Assembly: GCA_021205365.1 (NCBI GenBank)
Contig: JAJPXP010000052.1
Span: forward strand, 1 to 35,743
Length of the DNA stretch: 35,743 nucleotides
Direction: 5' to 3'
DNA from: Clostridia bacterium
GTDB lineage: Bacteria > Bacillota > Clostridia > Oscillospirales > Butyricicoccaceae
The notes beneath the pieces were generated by a model. It was given only the letters and a program-made list of their open reading frames with translations. It made no database searches and had not been told where the DNA came from. A program made the translations under genes and the position numbers. The first letter of the stretch is position 1. Each line of letters starts with the position of its first letter. Shown here piece by piece: positions 15,893 to 24,067 of the stretch.

Positions 15893-17254
15893 ATGTTAAA
15901 CAGCTTTGATATTTTAGAAACCATTAAAATGATCGAGGATGAGCATCTGGATATCCGTACCATCACCATGGGTATTTCCCTGCTGGACTGCATTTCGGGT
16001 GACATCAATATTACCGCAGATCAGGTTTATGACAAAATTACCCGTAAGGCAGAGCATCTGGTAAAGACCGGTGAGGAAATAGAAGCCGAACTGGGTATTC
16101 CTATTATCCACAAGCGTATTTCCGTTACGCCGATTTCCATGATCGGCGCTGCAAGTGATGCATCCTCTTATGTACCGCTGGCACAGGCATTGGACCGTGC
16201 TGCCGCCACCTGCGGTGTCAACTTCGTGGGTGGATTTTCCGCCCTTGTGCAGAAGGGCTTTGCCAAGGGGGATGAAATCCTGATCCGCTCCATCCCGGAA
16301 GCGCTGGCAACAACGGAACTGGTATGCTCCTCTGTCAATGTTGCTTCCACCAAGGCTGGCACCAATCTGGATGCTGTCCGCATGATGGGCGAAGTTGTAA
16401 AACAGACAGCTGAGCTGACGGCTGACCGTCAGTGCATCGGTGCGGGAAAGCTGGTTGTGTTTGCCAATGCCGTAGAGGACAATCCTTTCATGGCTGGTGC
16501 GTTCCATGGCGTCGGTGAGGCGGACTGCGTGCTGAATGTCGGCGTATCCGGCCCGGGTGTTGTCCACTCCGCTATCCAGCGTGCCGGTGAAGACTGCTCT
16601 ATGAATGAAATTGCGGATATTATCAAGAAAACAGCATTTAAGATCACCCGTATGGGCCAGCTCGTCGGCTCCATTGCATCCGAACGTCTGGGCGTGCCGT
16701 TCGGTATTGTCGACCTGTCGCTGGCGCCGACGCCGGCTGTTGGCGACTCGGTTGCACGCATTCTGGAAGAGGTCGGTCTGGAATGCTGCGGTACTCATGG
16801 CACCACCGCTATCCTCGCTATGCTGAATGATGCCGTCAAAAAGGGCGGTGTCATGGCGTCTGCTGCTGTCGGCGGACTGTCCGGCGCCTTTATTCCGGTA
16901 TCGGAGGATGAGGGCATGATCCATGCAGTGAACGAAGGCAGCCTGTATTTGGACAAGCTGGAAGCGATGACGGCCGTCTGCTCGGTTGGCCTGGACATGA
17001 TTGCGATTCCGGGTGACACACCGGCAGAAACCATTTCTGCAATCATTGCCGATGAAGCTGCAATCGGTGTGGTGAACAATAAAACCACGGCTGTGCGTAT
17101 CATTCCGGCAATCGGCAAAAAAGTCGGCGAAGAACTGGAATTTGGTGGTCTGCTGGGTTCTGCCCCGGTTATGGATGTGCATCCGTTCTCTGCCGCCAAG
17201 TTCATCCGGCGCGGTGGCCGTATCCCGGCTCCGATGCATTCCCTCAAAAACTGA
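15893..17254 (+). CDS. UPF0210/DUF711 PFL-like family protein
   Basis: 453 aa, ATG 15893 with AAGGAG upstream. The family opening ([29 protein letters not shown]), the Gly-rich core ([15 protein letters not shown]), [19 protein letters not shown] and the C-terminal [13 protein letters not shown] are intact. The fold is related to glycyl-radical pyruvate formate-lyase and anaerobic ribonucleotide reductase, but I see no glycyl-radical motif, and biochemical function is unsettled. It is always close to the ACT protein, as here. High confidence in the family, none in a reaction. Confidence 0.93.
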   Translation: MLNSFDILETIKMIEDEHLDIRTITMGISLLDCISGDINITADQVYDKITRKAEHLVKTGEEIEAELGIPIIHKRISVTPISMIGAASDASSYVPLAQALDRAAATCGVNFVGGFSALVQKGFAKGDEILIRSIPEALATTELVCSSVNVASTKAGTNLDAVRMMGEVVKQTAELTADRQCIGAGKLVVFANAVEDNPFMAGAFHGVGEADCVLNVGVSGPGVVHSAIQRAGEDCSMNEIADIIKKTAFKITRMGQLVGSIASERLGVPFGIVDLSLAPTPAVGDSVARILEEVGLECCGTHGTTAILAMLNDAVKKGGVMASAAVGGLSGAFIPVSEDEGMIHAVNEGSLYLDKLEAMTAVCSVGLDMIAIPGDTPAETISAIIADEAAIGVVNNKTTAVRIIPAIGKKVGEELEFGGLLGSAPVMDVHPFSAAKFIRRGGRIPAPMHSLKN

Positions 17255-17264
17255 GGCTTCCGTC

Positions 17265-17360
17265 ATGAAATGCACATGGAAGCTGTTCCGCGCATGTTAT
17301 GCGCTGGGCCTCATTGCTATGATGGCGCTGCTCGGTGCGCTCGGAAGGAAACACACATGA
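17265..17360 (+). CDS. Possible 31-residue single-span membrane peptide
   Basis: ATG 17265 begins 10 nt after the UPF0210 stop, with GAGG 8 nt upstream. The translation has a basic start (MKCTWKLFRACY), a hydrophobic span (ALGLIAMMALLGAL) and a basic end (GRKHT), a plausible single membrane helix. The operon terminator follows 12 nt after its stop, so the frame fills the gap exactly. Length is too short for certainty and I know no family for it. Confidence 0.45.
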   Translation: MKCTWKLFRACYALGLIAMMALLGALGRKHT

Positions 17361-17372
17361 CTGATAACCCCC

Positions 17373-17399
17373 AAGGGAGAGCCTGCGGCTCTCCCTTTT
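17373..17399 (+). terminator. Terminator of the lepA operon
   Basis: 11-bp perfect stem AAGGGAGAGCC/GGCTCTCCCTT with loop TGC and four T. Confidence 0.9.
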
Positions 17400-17459
17400 C
17401 TGCTGTTCGTATGCCGCGCGATTCTTTCCGATGTTTGCCGCGATATATGGGTTAAATTC

Positions 17460-17488
17460 TTGACAAAGCAACCCATTGCGGGTACAAT
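17460..17488 (+). promoter_or_regulatory. Promoter of the A-type flavoprotein gene
   Basis: Consensus TTGACA (17460-17465), 17-bp spacer, TACAAT (17483-17488). Confidence 0.8.
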
Positions 17489-17501
17489 GAAAACCAGAAA
17501 T

Positions 17502-17516
17502 TAAGAATCATTCTTA
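17502..17516 (+). promoter_or_regulatory. 7-1-7 dyad, Fur/PerR-like operator candidate
   Basis: TAAGAAT C ATTCTTA is a perfect 7-1-7 palindrome starting 13 nt after the -10, so it overlaps the first transcribed bases. The geometry is that of Fur/PerR boxes, though the bases match the PerR consensus only partly. Confidence 0.5.
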
Positions 17517-17540
17517 TAAAAAAGATGGGAGGAAAAAGTA

Positions 17541-18704
17541 ATGGCATTTCACAATGTAACAGATACCATCCTGTATGTCGGTGTAAATGACCATCAGGTT
17601 GACCTGTTTGAGGGCCAGTATATCGTTCCAAATGGCATGTCCTACAATTCCTATGTTATCATGGATGAGAAAATTGCCGTTATGGATACCGTTGACATCA
17701 ACTTTGCTCAGGAATGGCTGGGCAATATCGCAGAGGTTCTGGATGGCAAAAAGCCGGAATACCTGGTTATCCAGCATATGGAGCCGGACCACTCTGCAAG
17801 TATCGCTGCATTTTTGGAGGTTTATCCGGATACCAAGGTTGTTGGCAACGCAAAGACCTTTGTCATGATGCAGCAGTTCTTCGGCGCAGGAATTGCACCG
17901 AACCGTGAGGTCGTAGGCAATGGCGGCACACTGTCCCTTGGTGCGCATAATCTGACCTTTATTTTCGCACCGATGGTACACTGGCCGGAAGTTATGGTAA
18001 CTTATGATTCCACGGATAAGGCACTGTTTTCCGCAGACGGCTTCGGCAAGTTCGGCGCTCTGGATGTGGAAGAAGACTGGGCGTGTGAAGCAAGACGTTA
18101 TTACATCGGTATCGTTGGCAAGTACGGTGCGCAGGTACAGGCTCTGCTCAAGGCAGCATCTGCGCTGGATATCCAGATCATTTGCCCGCTGCATGGTCCG
18201 GTACTGTCGGAAAATCTGGGTTATTATCTGGAAAAATATAATATCTGGTCTTCCTATAACGTTGAGTCCGAAGGTGTTATGATTGCCTATGCATCGGTAT
18301 ACGGAAACACCAAAAAGGCTGCTGAACTGCTGGCAGAAAAGCTCCGTGAGAAGGGCTGCCCGAAGGTTGTCCTGACTGACCTGGCACGCAGTGATATGGC
18401 GGAAAACATTGAAGATGCATTCCGTTATGGCAAGCTTGTTCTGGCCAGTGTTACATATAACGGCAGTGTGTTCCCGTTCATGCATACCTTTATCACCGGC
18501 CTGACCGAGCGCAATTATCAGAACCGTACCATGGGTATCATTGAAAATGGTACCTGGGCGCCAACTGCCGGACGTGTTATCAAGGGTATGTTCGAAAAGA
18601 GCAAAAATATTACCTGGCTGGATACCACCGTTTCCATCAAGTCCGCGGTCAATGCTGCCAATGAAGCACAGCTAGACGCAATGGCTGACGAACTGATGAA
18701 GTAA
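17541..18704 (+). CDS. A-type flavoprotein (FprA/FDP), O2 or NO reductase
   Basis: 387 aa, ATG 17541 with GGGAGG upstream. The N-terminal metallo-beta-lactamase-like domain carries the diiron ligands His79-x-Glu81-x-Asp83-His84, His147, Asp166 and His218 (CPLHGP). The C-terminal flavodoxin domain begins at about residue 246, with the FMN phosphate loop SVYGNT (252-257). No rubredoxin or NADH oxidase fusion is present, so it needs an external electron donor. In anaerobes these enzymes reduce O2 to water or NO to N2O in the cytoplasm. It is a single-gene unit; the dyad at 17502-17516 suggests control by peroxide, iron or redox. Confidence 0.95.
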   Translation: MAFHNVTDTILYVGVNDHQVDLFEGQYIVPNGMSYNSYVIMDEKIAVMDTVDINFAQEWLGNIAEVLDGKKPEYLVIQHMEPDHSASIAAFLEVYPDTKVVGNAKTFVMMQQFFGAGIAPNREVVGNGGTLSLGAHNLTFIFAPMVHWPEVMVTYDSTDKALFSADGFGKFGALDVEEDWACEARRYYIGIVGKYGAQVQALLKAASALDIQIICPLHGPVLSENLGYYLEKYNIWSSYNVESEGVMIAYASVYGNTKKAAELLAEKLREKGCPKVVLTDLARSDMAENIEDAFRYGKLVLASVTYNGSVFPFMHTFITGLTERNYQNRTMGIIENGTWAPTAGRVIKGMFEKSKNITWLDTTVSIKSAVNAANEAQLDAMADELMK

Positions 18705-18758
18705 AATGATATAAAAAAGAACATCTGTCTGTTTACAGACAAATGAACCGGACAATCA

Positions 18759-18798
18759 ACTGGCATCGCAGTTCTAAGCGGTGCCAGTTTCTTTTTTT
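18759..18798 (+). terminator. Terminator of the flavoprotein gene
   Basis: 11-bp stem (18759-18769 with 18778-18788, one T-G pair) followed by a T-rich tract. A smaller hairpin, TGTCTG/CAGACA, precedes it. Confidence 0.85.
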
Positions 18799-18881
18799 GT
18801 GACATTCTGCCAATCACACCACGTAATTTCTGGTACATTTCACTATGATTGGGTTTGTCGTACCATTTTTGGAAAAATATA

Positions 18882-18910
18882 TTGACAATAGTATCGATCG
18901 GATGTATCAT
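18882..18910 (+). promoter_or_regulatory. Promoter of the FMN-binding SLH protein gene
   Basis: TTGACA (18882-18887), 17-bp spacer, TATCAT (18905-18910). A small hairpin TTAGC/GCTAA lies between it and the ribosome site AAAGGAGG. Confidence 0.75.
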
Positions 18911-18957
18911 GAAGCCAGCAAGTTAGCATAAGCTAATATCTTAAAGGAGGTCGTAAC

Positions 18958-21039
18958 ATGAAACGAAATGCGGTATGGAGACGCATCGGCTCTCTTGGGA
19001 TGAGCCTTTGCCTCGCGGCGGGTATCGCCGCTCCATCACTTGCGGTGAACGTAAAGGATGGAACATATCAGGACGGTACCTATGAGGGATCGGCACAGGG
19101 GTATTATGGATTGATTACATTGTCCGTCACGATGAAGGATGGAGCCATTCAGTCCATCGATGTCATCTCCCACACAGATACGCCAATCTATTGGGACGAT
19201 GCGGCTGCTGTCATGGATACCATCATTGAAAAGCAGAGCACAGACGTGGACACGGTTTCCGGTGCTACCTACAGCAGTAAGGGCATCATCGGAGCGGTGG
19301 AATCGGCACTGAAAAAAGCCGAAGGGAATGCGGTTGATCTTTCCTTCTTTGCTTCCGGCGACGGCACAAAGGAAAATCCGTATACCATCGCAAATGCGGA
19401 TCAGTTGAGAAAATTTGCATCTTCTGTAGATACGTACAGTTATAAAGGCTGCTTTGTTTCGCTCTCCGGAAATATCGATATCTCCGGTGCAGACTGGAAC
19501 TCTGTCGGCAACGACAATGCACCATTCAATGGCACATTTGACGGCAACGGCTACACAATCAGCGGCCTGACCATGGGGAGCGCGGACAAGGCATACACTG
19601 CTCCGGATGGAGAAACGATCATCGGTCTGTTTTCTGTTCTGGGATCAGACGCCGTCGTGCGCAATGTGTCGCTGACAGATGTGAATATGAACATATACTC
19701 GCAGCAGGAACTGACCATCGGTACACTGGCAGGAAAAACCACCGCAAAAAACTCCAAGGAGAACCGGAATGGCTCTATTATCAACAACTGCCATGTGGAA
19801 GGAAATCTGACAGTAAAAAATACCGGCAAGAACATCTGGGCCGGCGGACTTCTGGGCTATCAGTACTGCGGTTCCGTGCTCAACTGCTCCGCAGATGTGG
19901 ATGTATATGCCGCAGAGACAACTGGTGAAAACTGGCTGGAAGTTGGAGGCCTGGCTGGCATCAACGTTTGGGGCGCAATTGTAAACTGCTATGCACGCGG
20001 CGATGTGACTACCTCATTGTATGACCATGTACAGGGAGAGGCCGAGGATGAAACCGGCGGCGCAGCAGGCGGTTTGTGCGGCCTGGAATATGGCGAGGAG
20101 CACAATTGCTATGCGTCAGGCAATGTCACAGCGTTAAAGAGTATCCAGTGCATGGGCGGTCTGGCAGGCTCCTATGTAAAGGGTTCGAAGGTTATCAACA
20201 GCTGGTATAATACCGAAGCTGTTCTGACCAACGGAGACACAAAGGACACCGTCAAGGATGTTTCGGAAAACATAGGCGGCACAGCGGAAAACAACCAGGG
20301 ATTTGATTCCAGCGATGCATTCCGTATGAAAGCAGCGTTGAACCGCGTTGTCAATGCACAAACACTTGATTTGACCAATTACGGTATCCAGGCATCGGAT
20401 CTGGATAGCTGGACGATTCGCAATGGCAACGTCGTTCACGGCACCGCTTATGAATGCAGCGGCGGCAATACCTGCCCGTCAAACCGTTTCACGGATATCA
20501 ACCGTGACAAGTGGTACCATGAAGCCATCGACGCAGTTGTTGCCAATGAATATATGGTTGGCCAAAAGAACAACTCCTTTGCACCGGAAAGCAATCTGAG
20601 CCGTGCAATGCTGGTACAGATCCTCTATAATGCGGAAAACAAACCGGAAAGCAAAAAAAACTCTGCCTTCCATGATGTCAAGGAAGGCGCTTGGTATGCG
20701 GACGCCGTTGCTTGGGCAGCACAAAACAACATTGTTGCTGGCTACGGCAAAGGTAAGTTCGGTCCAAACGATTCTGTAACCCGCGAACAGGCGGCACAGA
20801 TCATGTATGCATATGCAGCATATAAGGGCGTCGATGTATCCGGACAGGCTGCACTGGATTCCTATCAGGATGCAAAAACGGTTTCTGCGTGGGCTGTTTC
20901 CGCGATGCGCTGGGCTGTTTCCAGCAACATTATCGTTGGTACTTCAGCTGACCAGCTGTCCCCGCGCAAAACAGCAACCCGTGCAGAGGCTGCACAGATT
21001 ATCATAAAATTGATGGATCTTATAGCAAACAACGAATGA
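18958..21039 (+). CDS. Secreted FMN-binding protein with GLUG-like repeats and three SLH domains
   Basis: 693 aa. A signal peptide ends near residue 29 (SLAV). Residues about 35-120 form an FMN-binding domain ending in VSGATYSSKG (SGAT 101-104), the ApbE flavinylation motif in which Thr104 would carry FMN by a phosphoester bond. Residues about 130-430 are Gly-rich repeats (GTFDGNGYTISGL; GGLLGYQYCGSVLNCSA; AGGLCGLEYGEEHNCYASGNV), like GLUG or M26-type repeats. Three SLH domains (about 470-690) attach it to the wall. The architecture predicts an electron carrier outside the membrane. No ApbE, Rnf or flavin-exporter gene is adjacent. It has its own promoter and terminator. Confidence 0.9.
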   Translation: MKRNAVWRRIGSLGMSLCLAAGIAAPSLAVNVKDGTYQDGTYEGSAQGYYGLITLSVTMKDGAIQSIDVISHTDTPIYWDDAAAVMDTIIEKQSTDVDTVSGATYSSKGIIGAVESALKKAEGNAVDLSFFASGDGTKENPYTIANADQLRKFASSVDTYSYKGCFVSLSGNIDISGADWNSVGNDNAPFNGTFDGNGYTISGLTMGSADKAYTAPDGETIIGLFSVLGSDAVVRNVSLTDVNMNIYSQQELTIGTLAGKTTAKNSKENRNGSIINNCHVEGNLTVKNTGKNIWAGGLLGYQYCGSVLNCSADVDVYAAETTGENWLEVGGLAGINVWGAIVNCYARGDVTTSLYDHVQGEAEDETGGAAGGLCGLEYGEEHNCYASGNVTALKSIQCMGGLAGSYVKGSKVINSWYNTEAVLTNGDTKDTVKDVSENIGGTAENNQGFDSSDAFRMKAALNRVVNAQTLDLTNYGIQASDLDSWTIRNGNVVHGTAYECSGGNTCPSNRFTDINRDKWYHEAIDAVVANEYMVGQKNNSFAPESNLSRAMLVQILYNAENKPESKKNSAFHDVKEGAWYADAVAWAAQNNIVAGYGKGKFGPNDSVTREQAAQIMYAYAAYKGVDVSGQAALDSYQDAKTVSAWAVSAMRWAVSSNIIVGTSADQLSPRKTATRAEAAQIIIKLMDLIANNE

Positions 21040-21116
21040 ATATCCTCTGCTTAAGGACTATCAAAAAACCGGGAATTTCGTCCATCCTATGGTAAAGACG
21101 TTTCCCCTCTTCATCT

Positions 21117-21152
21117 ATTCTAGGAATCCTTTCCGGATTCCTAGAATTTTTT
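21117..21152 (+). terminator. Strong terminator after the FMN/SLH gene
   Basis: 13-bp perfect stem (21117-21129 with 21135-21147) followed by T. The rest of 21040-21269 holds no gene, only a weaker AAAAAGCGC/GCGCTTTTT inverted repeat near 21208-21245. Confidence 0.9.
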
Positions 21153-21269
21153 CTCACCGTTTTTCCACAACAAATTTTGGTCAATTCCATTATTTTCGCA
21201 TACACCAAAAAAGCGCTTTCCATATACTCACTTTTTTTGTGCGCTTTTTCACAAAATTGCTAATATCCC

Positions 21270-21299
21270 TTGAACATTTTGGGTAAATGGTTGTATAAT
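21270..21299 (+). promoter_or_regulatory. Promoter of pta
   Basis: TTGAAC (21270-21275), 18-bp spacer, perfect TATAAT (21294-21299). Confidence 0.75.
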
Positions 21300-21370
21300 G
21301 AAAATAACAACCGCAGAGGACAAGCCTGCGGGAGAGAATTGTGAAATATTTTATCTGGAGGGAATTACCA

Positions 21371-22387
21371 ATGTTTGAGAATCTGATTGCCACGCTGAAG
21401 GCGGATCGCAGAACTATCGTTTTCACCGAAGGCCCGGACGCGCGTATTCTGGAAGCTGCTGCACGCCTGCTGAAGGATGAGCTGATGGATGTTATCCTGA
21501 TCGGTAACGAAGAGGAAGTTAAGAACGCTGCAGCAGCAGGCGGCTTTGATGTTGCCGGCGCTACCATCATTGATCCGGCTACCTACGCTGAGATGGATGA
21601 GATGGCACAGACCATGTATGATCTGCGCAAGGGCAAGATGGACATGGATACCGTAAAGGCAAATCTGGCTAAGGGCAATTACTTCGGCACCATGCTGGTC
21701 AAGATGGGTAAGGCTGACGCTCTGCTGGGCGGCGCTACCTACTCTACCGCAGATACGGTTCGTCCGGCACTGCAGCTGATTAAGACCAAGCCGGGTGCAC
21801 ATCTGGTAAGCTCCTGCTTTATTCTGAGCCGTCCGGCGAAGGATGGCGGCGATGAGCTGTACGCTATGGGCGACTGCGCTATCAACATTTCCTACGAGGA
21901 CACCGTTGACAAGAAGACCGGCGAGGTTACGCTGAAGGCTTCTGAGAAGATTGCAGAGGTCGCAATTGAGACCGCTAAGACTGCGGCTGCATTTGGCATG
22001 GACCCGAAGGTTGCTATGCTGTCCTATTCCACCATGGGTTCCGGCAAGGGCCCGACCGTTACCATGATGCGCGAAGCTACCGAAGCTGCCAGAGCTCTGG
22101 ATCCGGAGCTTGCAGTTGACGGCGAACTGCAGTTTGACGCCGCATTCTCTCCGGTAGTTGCTAAGACCAAGGCTAAGAACTCCCCGGTTGCAGGTCAGGC
22201 TAACACCTTTATCTTCCCGGACATCAATGCCGGCAATATCGGCTATAAGATTGCACAGCGTCTGGGCGGTTTCGAGGCATATGGTCCGATTCTGCAGGGC
22301 CTGAACGCACCGATCAACGACCTGTCCCGCGGCTGCAATGCAGATGAAGTATATCAGATGGCTATCATCACTGCAGGCCTGAAGTAA
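21371..22387 (+). CDS. pta: Phosphate acetyltransferase
   Basis: 338 aa from ATG 21371 with GGAGGG upstream; an in-frame ATG at 21341 lies in the leader and is rejected. It has the short (about 330 aa) Pta form without the N-terminal regulatory domain: FTEGPDARILEAAARL, YFGTMLVKMGKADALLGGATYSTADTVRPALQLIK, MLSYSTMGSGKGPTV, GELQFDAAFSP and FPDINAGNIGYKIAQRLGG. It interconverts acetyl-CoA and acetyl-phosphate for fermentative ATP formation with acetate kinase, which is not adjacent here. Codon use is strongly biased toward AAG, GGC and CTG, as expected of a highly expressed gene. Confidence 0.97.
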   Translation: MFENLIATLKADRRTIVFTEGPDARILEAAARLLKDELMDVILIGNEEEVKNAAAAGGFDVAGATIIDPATYAEMDEMAQTMYDLRKGKMDMDTVKANLAKGNYFGTMLVKMGKADALLGGATYSTADTVRPALQLIKTKPGAHLVSSCFILSRPAKDGGDELYAMGDCAINISYEDTVDKKTGEVTLKASEKIAEVAIETAKTAAAFGMDPKVAMLSYSTMGSGKGPTVTMMREATEAARALDPELAVDGELQFDAAFSPVVAKTKAKNSPVAGQANTFIFPDINAGNIGYKIAQRLGGFEAYGPILQGLNAPINDLSRGCNADEVYQMAIITAGLK

Positions 22388-22413
22388 GGTCCCCCATTCA
22401 CATACGGATTGCA

Positions 22414-22447
22414 ACAGCCGCTGTCCTCTTTGGCAGCGGCTGTCTTT
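22414..22447 (+). terminator. Terminator of pta
   Basis: 10-bp perfect stem ACAGCCGCTG/CAGCGGCTGT, followed by CTTT. Short T run, so some readthrough into the channel gene is possible. Confidence 0.65.
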
Positions 22448-22499
22448 ACAATGAGACGTACAGCATACGATTCTATTCAGCTCGGAGAAGTAAAGGGAT

Positions 22500-23489
22500 A
22501 TGGAAAACTCCAAATTATACCAAATCCGCAAATGGATTTATGAAATCATCGACAAAGACCGGCAGCATAATATTCTGAGCAAGCTGTATGATACCTATAT
22601 CCTCATTTTGGTTATACTCAGTGCGATTCCACTGATGATGAAATTGTGGACAAGGGAAATTGTGATGATCGATCAGACGGTTACCATACTATTCATGATC
22701 GATTATACTCTGCGCTGGCTGACTGCGGATTTTATTCCGATTTTAAAAAAACGTCCACCTTGGCAGGCATTCCTGCTGTATCCACTGACTCCCATGGCAA
22801 TCATCGACCTGCTTGCCGTAGCGCCGATGTTCCTGTCATTGCCGTGGACACCGGTCATGCCATTAACACAGTATATCCAGATTTTGCGCATTATGCGTGT
22901 GCTCCGCTGTGTGCGTTTTTTCAAAACCATGCGTTATGCCAAAAGCTTTATTTATATATTCCGTGCTGTAAAAAGGGAAAGCAAACTGCTGGTTATGGTA
23001 ATGGTACTTGCCCTGCTGTATCTGTTCGGTTCTGCGGCCTTTATGTTTTCCGTTGAACCCGGAACCTTCGGCAACTTTTTTGAAGCAATATACTGGGCAA
23101 CTGCTATGCTGACAACTGTCGGCTATGGCGATATCTATCCGGTTACAGAAGCCGGACGGTTTGTCAGTATCCTGTCTTCTTTCTTCGGTACTGCTGTGAT
23201 CGCCATGCCGGCAGGTATTATTACCGCCGGGTTTATGGAGGAGATCAACAAGGCACAGCTTAAAAATGAGCACAAGCTGGAGGAAGAGGTTTCCGAACTG
23301 CTGAATGAAATCAAACAGCTGCGCCAGGAACAGGCTGAACGTGGCCTGGAAGAAAAAATTGAACTGATCGCGGCACAGGTCAAACAGATGCAGGAAACCC
23401 GAGATTCTGATGCAAATTTGCTGCAGGATTTATCGGAAGATTTGAAAAATGCACTGACACGTGATACAATAAATAATGATGATGTGTGA
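22500..23489 (+). CDS. Voltage-gated-type potassium channel
   Basis: 329 aa, ATG 22500 behind AAAGGG. Six membrane segments are visible. S4 carries regularly spaced arginines (Arg130, 133, 136, 139), the pore loop has the K+ selectivity filter TVGYGD (206-211), and S6 follows with GTAVIAMPAGIITAGF. The C-terminal 80 residues are a highly charged coiled coil (KLEEEVSELLNEIKQLRQEQ), probably for tetramer assembly. It is a KvAP-like bacterial channel in the cytoplasmic membrane, probably setting membrane potential. It lies between pta and yjbQ with short gaps, but a functional link to either is not evident. Confidence 0.94.
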   Translation: MENSKLYQIRKWIYEIIDKDRQHNILSKLYDTYILILVILSAIPLMMKLWTREIVMIDQTVTILFMIDYTLRWLTADFIPILKKRPPWQAFLLYPLTPMAIIDLLAVAPMFLSLPWTPVMPLTQYIQILRIMRVLRCVRFFKTMRYAKSFIYIFRAVKRESKLLVMVMVLALLYLFGSAAFMFSVEPGTFGNFFEAIYWATAMLTTVGYGDIYPVTEAGRFVSILSSFFGTAVIAMPAGIITAGFMEEINKAQLKNEHKLEEEVSELLNEIKQLRQEQAERGLEEKIELIAAQVKQMQETRDSDANLLQDLSEDLKNALTRDTINNDDV

Positions 23490-23534
23490 CAATCTAACAC
23501 TGGATGAGAATAGAAGAGATGGAGGATATATCCT

Positions 23535-23987
23535 ATGGCAGTTTATAGTTCCATGAAGGAGTATCATACCCGTGCGCATATGGGTATGATTGATGTGACA
23601 GGTGATTTCCAGCAGGCAGTTACCGAAGCCTGCCGTATGTATGGCATAAAAAGCGGTATTGTGACTGGCTTTACAACCGGCGGCGTGGCAGGACTGACGA
23701 CGCTGGAGTTTGAACCGGGTATGGTCAATCATGACCTGAAGGCAGCACTGGATGTCTTTTCCCCGTATACGGACGAACGCGGACGTGTCATTCATTATGA
23801 GCATCATAATACATGGCATGATGACAACGGCTCCAGCCATATCAAGTCTGCACTGCTCAGCCCGTTTATTACCGTTCCGTTTATTGATGGCCGCATTACG
23901 GTTGGCCCGTGGCAGAACCTCACGCTGGTTGAGTGTGATACCCGTGACCGCCACCGTGAAATCGTCTTTCAGGTCATGGGCGAATAA
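23535..23987 (+). CDS. YjbQ/UPF0047 family protein
   Basis: 150 aa, ATG 23535 with GGAGG about 10 nt upstream. Family hallmarks: VTGFTTGGVAGLTTLEFEPG, a His-rich centre (YEHHNTWHDDNGSSHIKSALL) and the C-terminal GPWQNLTLVECDTRDRHREIVFQV. Homologues are small trimeric proteins with a metal- or phosphate-binding cleft; weak thiamin-phosphate-synthase-like activity has been described, but the physiological role is unclear. It starts 45 nt after the channel gene and is probably cotranscribed, ending at the terminator at 24000-24027. Confidence 0.92.
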   Translation: MAVYSSMKEYHTRAHMGMIDVTGDFQQAVTEACRMYGIKSGIVTGFTTGGVAGLTTLEFEPGMVNHDLKAALDVFSPYTDERGRVIHYEHHNTWHDDNGSSHIKSALLSPFITVPFIDGRITVGPWQNLTLVECDTRDRHREIVFQVMGE

Positions 23988-23999
23988 CGCAATCATAGA

Positions 24000-24027
24000 A
24001 GAGACCGCCAGCCGGTCTCTTTTTTTT
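24000..24027 (+). terminator. Terminator of the channel-yjbQ unit
   Basis: 8-bp stem AGAGACCG/CGGTCTCT followed by a run of at least eight T. Confidence 0.9.
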
Positions 24028-24031
24028 CAAC

Positions 24032-24058
24032 AAAAAACTCCTGCCATGTGGCAGGAGT
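24032..24058 (-). terminator. Terminator of the ComEC-like gene
   Basis: Minus strand: 9-bp perfect stem ACTCCTGCC/GGCAGGAGT followed by T. It lies back to back with the yjbQ terminator. Confidence 0.85.
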
Positions 24059-24067
24059 TTCATGTAA

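Noticed and set aside
15914-17275. 453-codon open frame antisense to the UPF0210 gene
   Set aside because: Mirror of the real gene's codon pattern; rich in Arg, His, Cys and Gln with no domain, and no ribosome site.
21365-22531. 388-codon open frame antisense to pta
   Set aside because: Arises from the strong codon bias of pta; no family resemblance.
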